Shown: positions 44,122 through 53,706 of the stretch, piece by piece
Layout of the letters: the number at the start of each line of letters is the position of its first letter
Numbering within the stretch: the first letter of the stretch is position 1
Origin: Clostridium hydrogeniformans DSM 21757
GTDB lineage: Bacteria; Bacillota; Clostridia; Clostridiales; Clostridiaceae
Assembly (NCBI RefSeq): GCF_000686705.1
Contig: NZ_JMLJ01000003.1
Span: forward strand, 574,930-638,929
DNA: 64,000 nt
Direction of reading: 5' to 3'
Notes under the pieces: generated by a model
What the model was told of the DNA's origin: nothing
Database searches by the model: none
The model's input: only the letters and a program-made list of their open reading frames with translations
Translations under genes and position numbers: made by a program

Positions 44122-45021
44122 ATGAATAAACTTTTAAAATTCGCAGTACCTGTCCTTGCAGGAGTCATTCTTTTTGCTGGATGTACTAATAAAAAGGATG
44201 AACCTAAGGTAGTAACTTCTGAAACTACCACAAGTGAAAAAGGTCCATTTCAGAATATAATAAATAAAAATGGGTCTCTAGAGAGTTTCTACAGCAAGAC
44301 TTACATAACTATGGATACAAAGAAAGATAATAAAGATCCAAAAACTACTAAGTTAACTACAGAGCTTACAACTACAAATAAAGGAAAGAACCTATATATT
44401 AGTAATACTTCAAAAGATATGCCATCCTTAAAATCTGAAGTATATATGGATGAAACTACTCTTTTATTTAAGCCTAGTGATTCTAAAAACTTCTTAGATA
44501 TAACTAATACAGCTAACTATTCAGCAATAGTTGGAGATGTATACTCAGGAAACGGTACTTTTTCTAGTAGCAAGCTTATAAAAAAGGCTTATGCTATACT
44601 TAATGAGAGTAAAGATTTAAAGTTTGAAGATAAAACAAAATCTATAGAAGATACAAAGTTAAATTTTAAAACTGTAAATGTTACTATTCCTGGTAAGGAT
44701 GCTCGAGATGACTTAATAGAAATGTTTAAGGGAACCTTAGAAGGTGACTTTAAAACTAAAGAAGAACTTGCTTCTTTCTTATCCAAGCTTACCTTTGGTG
44801 ATGTTAATATAACTTTTTATATTAACAAGGATGATATAATAAAGAGTACAGATATTTCTGTGGTTATGTCATACGATAAATTTGAAATGAAGGTAACTAT
44901 GGATTCTAATTTAATTTACTATAATGATAAGGCTATAGCATTACCTAAAATAGATAAATCTACTGTTAAGTCTTATGATGAGTATACTAAGAGTAAAGAA
45001 AAAACTAAATCTAATAAATAA
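44122..45021 (+). CDS. Lipoprotein of unknown function
   Basis: 299 aa. Type II signal peptide with lipobox LFAGC (Cys21), then a Thr/Lys-rich mature protein. Beta-rich pattern (KSEVYMDETTLLFKPSDSKN, then VNITFYINKDDIIKSTDISV) resembles LolA/LppX-like or DUF6612-like lipoproteins, but I do not assign a family firmly. Anchored to the outer face of the membrane. AGGAGG precedes the ATG, with a clear sigma-A promoter and a terminator. Confidence 0.8.
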   Translation: MNKLLKFAVPVLAGVILFAGCTNKKDEPKVVTSETTTSEKGPFQNIINKNGSLESFYSKTYITMDTKKDNKDPKTTKLTTELTTTNKGKNLYISNTSKDMPSLKSEVYMDETTLLFKPSDSKNFLDITNTANYSAIVGDVYSGNGTFSSSKLIKKAYAILNESKDLKFEDKTKSIEDTKLNFKTVNVTIPGKDARDDLIEMFKGTLEGDFKTKEELASFLSKLTFGDVNITFYINKDDIIKSTDISVVMSYDKFEMKVTMDSNLIYYNDKAIALPKIDKSTVKSYDEYTKSKEKTKSNK

Positions 45022-45054
45022 AATATACCTAGGGTTAATTCCCTAGGTATATTT
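45021..45054 (+). terminator. Terminator of the lipoprotein gene
   Basis: 14-bp perfect arms AAATATACCTAGGG / CCCTAGGTATATTT, then ATTTTT. It starts at the stop codon. Confidence 0.85.
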
Positions 45055-45193
45055 ATTTTTCTTATATTTCATTTAAATTCTATAAAGTCTTTTCCCTAAA
45101 AACCTCTGTTTTATTCTTAGGATTTAGGGCCGTATTTAATATTATAGTTGAGACACCAACTGTAATAGATCTTTACTAATTAGTCATCACTTT

Positions 45194-45418
45194 TTAAAAA
45201 CTATAATCTATTTTTTCTACTGATTTATCAACTATTTGTGCCTCAACCTTTTCCTTAAGTCCTACTCCCTGAAAAGTTAAAACATTAGTAGTAATTATCT
45301 TGTCCATAAGTGCTGTAACTTCATCTTTTAAAATATTTTCCCTTACTGGGGATATATTAACCCTTACCTTCTTTCCTAATAAATTTATAAAAGTTAAAAC
45401 TAAAGTTCTATTATCCAT
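45194..45418 (-). CDS. DUF2922-family small protein
   Basis: 74 aa matching the DUF2922 pattern (NRTLVLTFINLLGKKVRVNI, then ALMDKIITTNVLTFQG). Function unknown. It forms a pair with the upstream DUF1659 gene, an arrangement common in Firmicutes. AAGGAGGGG precedes the ATG. A small imperfect stem at about 45145-45165 follows downstream. Confidence 0.8.
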   Translation of the reverse strand: MDNRTLVLTFINLLGKKVRVNISPVRENILKDEVTALMDKIITTNVLTFQGVGLKEKVEAQIVDKSVEKIDYSF

Positions 45419-45463
45419 GAAAACCCCTCCTTAAATATTTTTTTAATAACTATTAACCTAACC

Positions 45464-45682
45464 CTACTTCTCAATACTATAAGTATTCTCTTTTACTATC
45501 TCTCCCAGTGGATATGATAGGAACTTTTCTATTTCCTTAGAAACCTCATAAATTTTACTGTCATCTGCTCCATCTTCTAAAAACCCTATCCTTACCTTTT
45601 TAAACTTATCCTTTCCTTTTTCATCCTTACCTACTATCACCTTTAAACTTAATAAGCTTTTTGATATTGTTGAATTTGCCAT
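45464..45682 (-). CDS. DUF1659-family small protein
   Basis: 72 aa of the DUF1659 family (LLSLKVIVGKDEKGKDKFKK, then VSKEIEKFLSYPLGEIV). Function unknown. Starts possible at 45691, 45688 or 45682; AAGGAG sits best for the ATG at 45682. Co-transcribed with the DUF2922 gene 45 bases downstream. Confidence 0.78.
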   Translation of the reverse strand: MANSTISKSLLSLKVIVGKDEKGKDKFKKVRIGFLEDGADDSKIYEVSKEIEKFLSYPLGEIVKENTYSIEK

Positions 45683-45815
45683 ATTCATCAACTCCTTTCA
45701 CTTATTAGCTATACGGAACCTTACTATATTTACTAAATAATTTTAAAAACTTTGTTTAATTTTAAAATTAGACCTATTCCAAAAGTCACTATAATATTTT
45801 AAAACTTAAGTCTTC

Positions 45816-45919
45816 TATAGGGTTTTAAGTTTTAAACTTAATTTATACATCTATCCAAAGAAAGATAAATCAAGGATATTTTTAAGAGATAAGTTAAGTG
45901 TTTATGTAAAAACCCTATA
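45816..45919 (+). repeat. Family 2 repeat, intact 104-bp copy
   Basis: Termini TATAGGGTTTT / AAAACCCTATA. In reverse complement it differs from the 33659-33762 copy at a single base. Lies just past the 3' end of the gene at 45955. Confidence 0.85.
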
Positions 45920-45954
45920 AAAACTTAACTTATAAACTAAAAGACCCAGCTATA

Positions 45955-46863
45955 TTAAACTGGATCCCTTGCTATATCCATAGCCATTCTCTCAAGAATA
46001 GCTATAGCTTTATCATAATTATTTCTTGTAATTGCCTTATCCATATCTATTATAAAAGTTTTCATTATATTATCACACTGCTCACTGCTTCCCTTTAATG
46101 CTTTCTCCATAAGCTGTCTTTGATTTTTCAAGGCCTTTACTACCTCTGAATATATTATCCTTACTATGTTTTCCTCATGGCTTCTAATACTCTCATCTCT
46201 TAGCATCTCTTTACACCATGCATATACATAATAGTACATAGTATAGCTTATTATACTGGAAAGCTCCTCTATATCTAAATCCCTATTTATTTTGATACCT
46301 ATTTTTATATAAACAGGAGCTATATCATATAATATATATTTATGTAGATTTTCAACAAAGCAATGGTAGTCTATAATTCCGTTTACAAAGGAATATATAT
46401 TTTCTCCTGTTTTTATCATTGCATAAGCCAATGCTAAAGAAGCAAATTCTAATTTTATTCCCCTTAAAAACTTAACTATAAATTTTCCACTTATTTGTGA
46501 AATTAATCCACAGCCATTTAATTTTATAATGTGTCCTACTATTTCTGAAATTCTTCTATTTAAATTCCTCTTATTATTATATTTATATATATTATTATTT
46601 AAATATAAATTGACCTCCTTAAATATGTATCTCATATTTGAACCTAGTATATCATAGTTTATCCTATTTCTTAACACATCCCTATGAACTGTATTTTTAT
46701 ATATTTCTGACTTAAGGTTTAAATCTTCATAGAATTCTACATTCTTTACTAAGAACATAATATTACTATTTTTATTATAGTCTTCATTAAAATTCTCACC
46801 CTTTAATAACTTAAATAGGTCTCTTCCTTGGATGCAGTTTATATATTCCTTATATAATTCCAT
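45955..46863 (-). CDS. Hypothetical protein
   Basis: 302 aa, no signal peptide. Tyr-, Asn- and Ile-rich, mainly helical, with segments such as LEFASLALAYAMIKTGENIY and DIEELSSIISYTMYYYVYAW that could be amphipathic rather than membrane-spanning. C-terminus ERMAMDIARDPV. I do not recognise a family. A weak AAGAAGAGGG lies before the ATG. Codon use is like its neighbours. No operon partner; family 2 repeat at its 3' side. Confidence 0.65.
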   Translation of the reverse strand: MELYKEYINCIQGRDLFKLLKGENFNEDYNKNSNIMFLVKNVEFYEDLNLKSEIYKNTVHRDVLRNRINYDILGSNMRYIFKEVNLYLNNNIYKYNNKRNLNRRISEIVGHIIKLNGCGLISQISGKFIVKFLRGIKLEFASLALAYAMIKTGENIYSFVNGIIDYHCFVENLHKYILYDIAPVYIKIGIKINRDLDIEELSSIISYTMYYYVYAWCKEMLRDESIRSHEENIVRIIYSEVVKALKNQRQLMEKALKGSSEQCDNIMKTFIIDMDKAITRNNYDKAIAILERMAMDIARDPV

Positions 46864-47579
46864 CTTATTTCCCTCTTCTTTTATATTCCCCCATTAAAAA
46901 GTTTCACCATAACCCATTCTTATAAATAATTTTAAAATATTTATATTACACATAAATCAAATTTCAATTTTCATTTAAACTTTCCATTATTAACCATAGC
47001 CAAGTTAAAAATTAGTATACTAATTCTAAATAGCTAATCCAAATTTATGTACACTTTATAATTAGTAAAAATTTTTATCATTTAGGTTTCATCCTATTTC
47101 CAACTTAAATCCATGTTAAATCCATTTTGTTTCTTTTGTATCCTTATTAGTAAATTATATCATATTAATTTATTATTTTACAAATTTTATTAACTATTAC
47201 TATATTTCATAAATATTATATTATTATTTTAAATTTTAAACAGAATCCCTGTAATATCAATACATATATTTCAACTATTTACTATAAGTTTCTAACATAT
47301 TTTTTCATCACTAATAATTATGTAATATAATCACTAAATTTGTCTTATATTTTTGAGTAAATTTACATTATGTTAAAATTAACCTAATATATAAATTAAT
47401 CATATCCTAATATATACTAGAATTATAAAGTAAATCTTCTTTATTGCAGCATATATTAATAAAGTATGTGAGCAGTAATATTCTTTATTATAAGTTTATT
47501 TTTAACATATTATTCATTTAATTCATGTAATCTTTAGTGTATAATTTCTTTAATATTAAATATTTTGAGGAGGTATATA
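46864..47579. other. 716-bp AT-rich intergenic region
   Basis: Divergent spacer between the unknown gene and NhaC. I see a small palindrome (ATTAGTATACTAAT near 47011) and a repeated TTCTTTATT word near 47436 and 47490, but no ORF, RNA gene or known riboswitch. Confidence 0.4.
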
Positions 47580-49046
47580 ATGAATTTTGTAAAGGGTTTC
47601 ATTAAACTCTCGCCAGTTATGCTACTGGCAACACTAATGATACTTAAAGTTAATGCTTTAACGGCAGCCCCTATAGCCACCATATATGCAGCTCTAGTTG
47701 CAATGGTACTGGATAGGTTAAAATCTAAAGACGTTTTTGATGCTGCTATAACTAATGTAAAAGAAATGCAAATAGTATTTTTTATTCTAATGCTTGCCTA
47801 TGCTATGGCTAGTGCTTTTATGACCACCGGGGTTGGAGCCTCCATAATAAATATTTCTTTAAACCTAGGATTAAGCGCTAGAACCATTGCAGTTACCGGT
47901 ATAATAGTTACAGGAATTCTTTCTGTGGCAACTGGTACAAGCTGGGGAACTTTTGCAGCTTGTGCTCCTATCTTTTTATGGCTTAATCACATAGTTGATG
48001 GTAATATTCTTTTAACTACTGCTGCCATTGCTGGTGGGGCATGTTTTGGGGATAACATAGGACTTATCTCTGACACCACCATAGTAAGCTCTGGTATTCA
48101 AAAAGTAGAAGTTATGCACAGAATACGCCATCAAGGTGTTTGGTCTTTAATGTGTCTTGTATTATCCGCTATAACCTTTTATCTTGTTAGTCTTTATATG
48201 GGACTTCCCACTACCGTCGGCAATGCTGCTGATGCCATAAACTCCATTCCTAAAGAAGCCTTTGAAACCTTAGCAGTAGAAAAACCTGCGGCTATTGAAC
48301 TCTTAAATCAAGTAAAATCAGGTGTTCCTTATTATATGGTTATTCCATTAATATTAGTTATCATATGTGCCTTTAGGGGTGTTCAAACCCTATTATGTCT
48401 CCTTGTAGGAATCATTTCTTCTTTTATTTTAGGATTATTTGCAGGTACAGTTGATAGTCTTTCTTCATTTTTAACTCTAGTTCAAACTGGTTTTGCTGAT
48501 GCTGGTTCTTGGGTAATCGTTATGATGATGTGGGTTGGTGCTTTTGGGGGAATTATGGCTAAGATGAATGCCTTTGCCCCAATTTCTAAGTTTTTCTCAG
48601 GTCTTGCAAGAAATGTACGTCAGCTTTCTTTCTTAAATGGTATTCTTTGCCTTCTTGGAAATATAGCCCTGTCAGATGAAATGGCTCAAATAGTAACTGT
48701 AGGTCCAATAATTAAGGAACTTACAGATGAAAATGTAGAAGGTTCTGAGGAGGATTTATATAAGTTAAGACTTAGAAACGCAACTATGAGCGATGCTCTT
48801 GGAGTCTTCGGTGCCCTACTTATACCTTGGCACGTTTATGTTGCCTTCTTTACAGGCATTGCCAGTGCTGTTTATCCTCTTCATAAATTTGTTCCTTTAG
48901 ATCTTGTAAAGTTTAATTTTATGTCAATGATAGCTGTGGTATCCATACTATTTTTAACATTAACAGGCTTAGATAGATTTGTTCCTTTATTTAGGCTACC
49001 TTCTGAGCCAGATGTTAGATTAAAAAGATCCACCAAAAAGATATAA
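47580..49046 (+). CDS. NhaC-family Na+/H+ antiporter
   Basis: 488 aa with 11-12 TM helices. NhaC family signatures include VATGTSWGTFAACAPIFLWL (about 118-137), CFGDNIGLISDTTIVSSGIQ and the C-terminal GVFGALLIPWHVYVAFF. The family includes Na+/H+, malate/lactate and amino-acid antiporters; which one applies here cannot be told. Start ATG at 47580 after GAGGAGGT. Monocistronic. Confidence 0.85.
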   Translation: MNFVKGFIKLSPVMLLATLMILKVNALTAAPIATIYAALVAMVLDRLKSKDVFDAAITNVKEMQIVFFILMLAYAMASAFMTTGVGASIINISLNLGLSARTIAVTGIIVTGILSVATGTSWGTFAACAPIFLWLNHIVDGNILLTTAAIAGGACFGDNIGLISDTTIVSSGIQKVEVMHRIRHQGVWSLMCLVLSAITFYLVSLYMGLPTTVGNAADAINSIPKEAFETLAVEKPAAIELLNQVKSGVPYYMVIPLILVIICAFRGVQTLLCLLVGIISSFILGLFAGTVDSLSSFLTLVQTGFADAGSWVIVMMMWVGAFGGIMAKMNAFAPISKFFSGLARNVRQLSFLNGILCLLGNIALSDEMAQIVTVGPIIKELTDENVEGSEEDLYKLRLRNATMSDALGVFGALLIPWHVYVAFFTGIASAVYPLHKFVPLDLVKFNFMSMIAVVSILFLTLTGLDRFVPLFRLPSEPDVRLKRSTKKI

Positions 49047-49189
49047 TCTTAAACTTTAAAAAACTAATATTATTAAAATATATAGATATATTATGCAGTT
49101 ATACTAAGGGTTAGAAGTATTCTATTAATTTTAATAATAGATATAATAAATAGAAATAATACTTTGTATTTGATTTAGGAAACTCCTAT

Positions 49190-49275
49190 ATTCTTAACTT
49201 ATTCATTCCTTAAAAAGCTGATTTATCAATAAATGAATAACATGTATAAGTTAATTTTATATTGAGGAACCCTAT
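49190..49275. repeat. Family 2-related hairpin variant
   Basis: TTCTTAACTTATTCATTCCT ... CATGTATAAGTTAATTT, ending GGAACCCTATA. Closest to the 21698-21765 variant; it retains only the right TATAGGG-type terminus. Confidence 0.5.
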
Positions 49276-49324
49276 ATATACTGTTAACAAACTCTCAGAT
49301 TAAAATATATAATTAATAATAAAT

Positions 49325-49368
49325 AAAGAGGTATTACAAAGCTACATTCTTCTTTGTAATACCTCTTT
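49325..49368 (-). terminator. Terminator of nrdAB
   Basis: 17-bp perfect arms AAAGAGGTATTACAAAG / CTTTGTAATACCTCTTT, 38 bases past the nrdB stop. Confidence 0.85.
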
Positions 49369-49406
49369 AGTATTATATAAAAATACTAATAATAAATTTC
49401 ATTAAA

Positions 49407-50435
49407 TTAAAGATCATCTACAAGGATAGCTGATTTAGCATAAGCTGTAGATTTTGCCTCAAAGAAATCAGTCTTAACCTGATTAGCATCTGCATATATG
49501 TCTACCCATGGAAGAGGGTTTTCTGTTACCCCATATAAAGGCTCCATATCAAGATGCTTTAGTCTTAAATCTCCAAGATACTTTATGTAATCACTTATTC
49601 CTTTTTTATTAAGCCCTTGGATCTTATCTCCTATTACATAATGACCCCACTTAATCTCGTTCTCTACTCCATCCCTCATCATCTCTCTTAGCTCTTTTAT
49701 CATATCACCCTTAAATAGATCTGGTTCTTCCACTCTAAGTTCTCTAATTATGCTTCTAAATAGCCATAGATGAGTATTTTCATCTCTATTTATATATCTT
49801 ATCTCTTGAACTGAACCTGGCATCTTAGAATTTCTCTCAAGATTATAGAAGAACATAAATCCTGAGTAGAAATATATTCCCTCTAATATGTAGTTTGCCA
49901 TTAATGTTTTAAGCAAATTCTTAGGATTTGAGTCCTCTAGGAAATTATTATATAAGTCTCCTATAAACTTATTTCTCTCAAGAAGTAGATTGTCATCCTT
50001 CCACTGGTATAGTATTTCATTTCTCTTATGAGGAGGACATATAGTATCCAGCATATAACTGTAGGATTGAGAGTGTATAGCTTCTTGATAAGCTTGTATG
50101 GTTAAGCATAGGTTAACCTCACTAGCAGTTATATAATCATTTATATTAGAAAGATTAGCTGTTTGTATACTATCTAAGAATATTAAGAAAGATAATATCT
50201 TATCATAGGCTACTCTCTCATCATCTGTTAATGCCTTATAATCCTTTAAGTCTTGGGATAAGTTTATCTCCTCTGGTATCCAGAAGTTATTCATTGCCTG
50301 TCTATACCAATCTGATGCCCAAGAATATTTCATATTATTAAAATCATTAAGATTTGTAGTATTTCCATTAATCATTTTTTTCTTAGAGATTTCTGTATCT
50401 CCATTTTCATTAAATAGGGGTTTTTTATTTAACAT
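49407..50435 (-). CDS. nrdB: Ribonucleotide reductase class I beta subunit
   Basis: 342 aa. Diiron-tyrosyl radical subunit. All metal ligands and the radical Tyr can be placed by analogy to NrdB: FLDSIQ (Asp), EAIHSQSY (Glu, His, Tyr), LEGIYFYSGF (Glu) and NRDENTHL (Glu, His). The start at 50435 has AGGAGGAAT upstream; an upstream in-frame ATG lies inside the nrdA end and adds unrelated residues. Begins 34 bases after nrdA. Length and motifs fit an aerobic class Ia/Ic-like enzyme. Confidence 0.93.
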   Translation of the reverse strand: MLNKKPLFNENGDTEISKKKMINGNTTNLNDFNNMKYSWASDWYRQAMNNFWIPEEINLSQDLKDYKALTDDERVAYDKILSFLIFLDSIQTANLSNINDYITASEVNLCLTIQAYQEAIHSQSYSYMLDTICPPHKRNEILYQWKDDNLLLERNKFIGDLYNNFLEDSNPKNLLKTLMANYILEGIYFYSGFMFFYNLERNSKMPGSVQEIRYINRDENTHLWLFRSIIRELRVEEPDLFKGDMIKELREMMRDGVENEIKWGHYVIGDKIQGLNKKGISDYIKYLGDLRLKHLDMEPLYGVTENPLPWVDIYADANQVKTDFFEAKSTAYAKSAILVDDL

Positions 50436-50469
50436 ATTATTCCTCCTAAAATAGCAATTATTTTTATTA

Positions 50470-52740
50470 CTATATAGAACAGCTTTCACACTCTTCCACA
50501 GTTAAAGATTTTGAACGAACATAGTAAATGCTCTTTACTCCATTTTTCCATGCGTTTACGTAAAGATTTAATATTTGTCTCATAGTAAACTCTGTGGTTA
50601 TGTATAAGTTAAAGGATTGAGCTTGATCTATATGCTTTTGACGAGCTCCACCTGCTTTTATGGACCAATTTTGATCTATAGAATAAGCAGATTTATATAG
50701 GTCATATTTTTCGAAACATAAATCTGGAGCTGTCTTTGGAGTAATTATTCCTCTCTTCTCCTCTAAATAGAATCTCTCCATTATAGGATCTATTCCTTCT
50801 GTAGTTCCAGCAATAGTTGCTGTTGAGCCATTAGGAGCTATAGCTAGAAGATAGGCATTTCTCATTCCACCTTCATGAACCTGTTTTTTAAGTTCATTCC
50901 ACTTAGGTGAATTATATCCTCTTATATTAAAGTAATCTCCATTATCCCAATCTGATCCTTCAAAGTATTCATAGCTTCCCTTTTCTTTAGCTATTTTATT
51001 ACTAGCCTTTATTGCATAAAAGTTTATTCTCTCATAAAGCTTATCAACAAACTCTACATGCTCTTCACTTTCCCAATCTATATTGTTGTTATATAACATA
51101 TGGTGATATCCACTAGTACCAAGACCTATGGATCTATATCTTCTGTTAGTAAGCTCTGAATACTTAAGAGCATAGAAGTTTAAATCTATAACATTGTCCA
51201 TAGCTCTTATTTGAGTTTCAACTAAGGTTTCTAGTTCTTCATCATCTAAAACATTAACACGCCCAAGAACTATAGATGAAAGGTTACAAACTACAAAATC
51301 TCCTGGCTTTGTCTTTTCAACTATTATAACATCACCATTTTCATCTATTATTTCTTCCTGTATAAATTCTATTTCACTCATATTTTGCATGATTTCTGTA
51401 CAAAGGTTAGAAGAGTATATCATCCCTTTATGCTTATTAGGATTAGTCTTATTTACTGTATCTCTATTAAATGCAAAAGGAGTTCCTGTTTCTGCTACAC
51501 TCTTTATTATAAGTCTTATAAGATCCTTAATCTTCATTTCTCTTTTTTCTATCCTTGGATCTTCTAAACACTCAAAATATCTTTTCTCCCATTCTTCTCC
51601 GTAGAAGTCACATAACTCATATCCCTTAATCTTCTTAATTTCATGAGGACACATCATATTCCATGTTCCTTCTATATCATTTTCAGCCATCTTCCAGAAT
51701 AAATCTGGGTAACATATTCCTGGGAAGACATCATGAGCCTTCTTACGGTCATCTCCATTATTAGTTTTTAATTGAAGGAATTCTGGTAAATCCTTATGCC
51801 AAGCATCAAGCCATATGGAAACACTTCCTGTTCTCATTCCTAATTGATCCACTGCAATAGCTGTATCATTAAATAGCTTTACCCAAGGTATAACTCCACC
51901 TGAGGCTCCCTTAAAGCTTCTTATATCAGAACCTAGTCCACGAACCTTTCCCATGTAGATTCCCATTCCGCCACCATATTTTGATACCTTTGCAAAGTTA
52001 TCAAGACTCTTATAAATACCTTGTAGACTATCTCCTACTGTATCTATAAAGCATGAACTAAGCTGACAGAAAGGTTTTCTTGCATTAGACATAGTTGGTG
52101 TTGCCATAGTTGCCTTTAATGTACTTAAGGCATCATAGAATCTCTTTGCCCAGTATAATCTATTTTCTTTCTTTTCTGCTAAAGCAAGATGCATGGATAT
52201 TCCCATAAACATTTGTTGAGGAAGCTCTAAAGTTTTTCTATCTCCATTTTGTATTAAATACCTTTTGCATACAAGATTTATCCCGCTATAAGAAAATAAA
52301 TAATCTCTCTCTGGCTTTAAGTAGCTATTTAACTCTTCTATTTCTTCTTCTGAATAATTTTCAAGAATATACTTACCGTATAAATTCTTATCTGTTAATT
52401 CATTTATTAAGCTATAGAAACTACTATATCCATAATCCTTCTTATCTACACCTCTATTTTTTCCTACCTCTTTATAAAGGTTATATATAAATAACTTACT
52501 TGCAGCATACTCCCACTTTGGTTCTACTGCTGTGGTAAGTTCTAAAGCACTTTGTATCACTGCATCTATAAGTTCATTTTCATTCATGGATTCTCTAGTT
52601 ATATTTTCTAAAGCTTTATGTAATTTTAATGGATTATAATCCTCATTATTTGAATATATTTCATTACATGCAAACTGGCATATTTCCATTAAGTTTTCCA
52701 TTGATATCTTTAAGCTTTCCACAGTTATTGCTCCCTTCAT
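50470..52740 (-). CDS. nrdA: Ribonucleotide reductase class I alpha subunit
   Basis: 756 aa. Active-site cysteine blocks KPFCQLSSCFIDTVGDSL (about 220-237) and SSNLCTEIM are present, as is the C-terminal redox tail VEECESCSI. NAYLLAIAPNGSTATIAGTT is the conserved phosphate-binding loop. The N-terminal 90 residues align loosely with an ATP-cone but lack the usual V-x-K-R-D-G start, so dATP control may be reduced. GAGGA lies only three bases from the ATG; the start is probable. Leader of about 440 bases with family 1 copy E and NrdR boxes. Confidence 0.92.
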   Translation of the reverse strand: MKGAITVESLKISMENLMEICQFACNEIYSNNEDYNPLKLHKALENITRESMNENELIDAVIQSALELTTAVEPKWEYAASKLFIYNLYKEVGKNRGVDKKDYGYSSFYSLINELTDKNLYGKYILENYSEEEIEELNSYLKPERDYLFSYSGINLVCKRYLIQNGDRKTLELPQQMFMGISMHLALAEKKENRLYWAKRFYDALSTLKATMATPTMSNARKPFCQLSSCFIDTVGDSLQGIYKSLDNFAKVSKYGGGMGIYMGKVRGLGSDIRSFKGASGGVIPWVKLFNDTAIAVDQLGMRTGSVSIWLDAWHKDLPEFLQLKTNNGDDRKKAHDVFPGICYPDLFWKMAENDIEGTWNMMCPHEIKKIKGYELCDFYGEEWEKRYFECLEDPRIEKREMKIKDLIRLIIKSVAETGTPFAFNRDTVNKTNPNKHKGMIYSSNLCTEIMQNMSEIEFIQEEIIDENGDVIIVEKTKPGDFVVCNLSSIVLGRVNVLDDEELETLVETQIRAMDNVIDLNFYALKYSELTNRRYRSIGLGTSGYHHMLYNNNIDWESEEHVEFVDKLYERINFYAIKASNKIAKEKGSYEYFEGSDWDNGDYFNIRGYNSPKWNELKKQVHEGGMRNAYLLAIAPNGSTATIAGTTEGIDPIMERFYLEEKRGIITPKTAPDLCFEKYDLYKSAYSIDQNWSIKAGGARQKHIDQAQSFNLYITTEFTMRQILNLYVNAWKNGVKSIYYVRSKSLTVEECESCSI

Positions 52741-52910
52741 TATCCTCTAATATGTATTTTCCCTTATATGAATTCTATGTTTACTATTTATTAAGATATT
52801 TATTATATAATATTAATTCATTATTTAATTCTATTTTTACCTTTAGTCATTACTGTAGAACTATAGACATTTATATAAATATTTCTACGCTTTTAAAGTA
52901 CTCTATATGG

Positions 52911-53040
52911 AACGAATTTTCCTTAAGCTAATGTTCTTTCAATCAACTGAAGGTTAGATTACTTAATCTAGTGGCGTAGTAACTATTATCCCCCATCTTA
53001 CACGCGGATGTGGATATTACAAGCTCCTATCCATCAAATA
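52911..53040 (+). mobile_element. Family 1 element, copy E (complete, diverged)
   Basis: Antisense in the nrdA leader. ACGAATTTTCC start, hairpin 1 eroded, linker GGTTAGATTACTTAATCTAG, GTAGTAACTATTATCCCCCA, loop replaced (TTACACGCG), end AAGCTCCTATCCATCAAATA. Confidence 0.6.
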
Positions 53041-53178
53041 AAATATTATGTACTAAGAAATTAATATGTAAATATCAACTTATAAAGACTCTAATTTTTA
53101 TTAAAAAAGTAAATCTATACTCATAAAGTATACTTTAACACTATACCTAAATGACCATAGTATAACCTAAGGTTATTA

Positions 53179-53226
53179 ATACAATATATTGTGTGTTATT
53201 GTTTTCAAGCACCCAATATGTAGCCT
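53179..53226. promoter_or_regulatory. Tandem NrdR boxes upstream of nrdAB
   Basis: ATACAATATATTGTGT (53179-53194) fits the NrdR consensus acaCwAtATaTwGtgt at 15 of 16 positions. ACCCAATATGTAGCCT (53211-53226) fits at about 12. Centres are 32 bp apart, the usual pair spacing. A possible minus-strand TTGAAA lies between them. 53227-53579 shows nothing else. Confidence 0.7.
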
Positions 53227-53579
53227 TATTAATTATAAATTAGGAACGTAGTTTTTGCAAAAAATAGAGGGATAGTATTTAGGGGAATATATCTATTTTT
53301 CTCTCTCTTCTTATTTTTATCTTCTTTTTTTACCTTCACTATAATATATTCCTATGATTCTAAGGCAAGGTCTTTTCTAAAGAATTCTTATGAAAAATTA
53401 ATCTAAATAAGAAGAAATAATTATGCAAGTTAAATACTTAAGACCTCTAAATTTTTATCTTATAAGTATAGTTAAGTTTTAAAAAAATATTGGTTTCAAT
53501 TCTACTAGTTAACTTATTTTTATCTCTATCATGAATATGAAAACCTCATTAAAAGCCTAGAATTAGTATGTTAATAAAA

Positions 53580-53638
53580 AATATTCCCCATTAAGTAAGT
53601 ATCAAGTATACCTTTTACCTTACTTAACAGAGAATATT
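53580..53638 (-). terminator. Terminator of the PTS operon
   Basis: AATATTC...TTAAGTAAG pairs with CTTACTTAA...GAATATT, on the minus strand 70 bases past the GH4 stop. T-rich tail. Confidence 0.7.
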
Positions 53639-53706
53639 CTTTAAATTAATTCTTACTATTATATTTTATTTCATCTTTAAATATATAAAGATTCTTACAC
53701 TATTAA

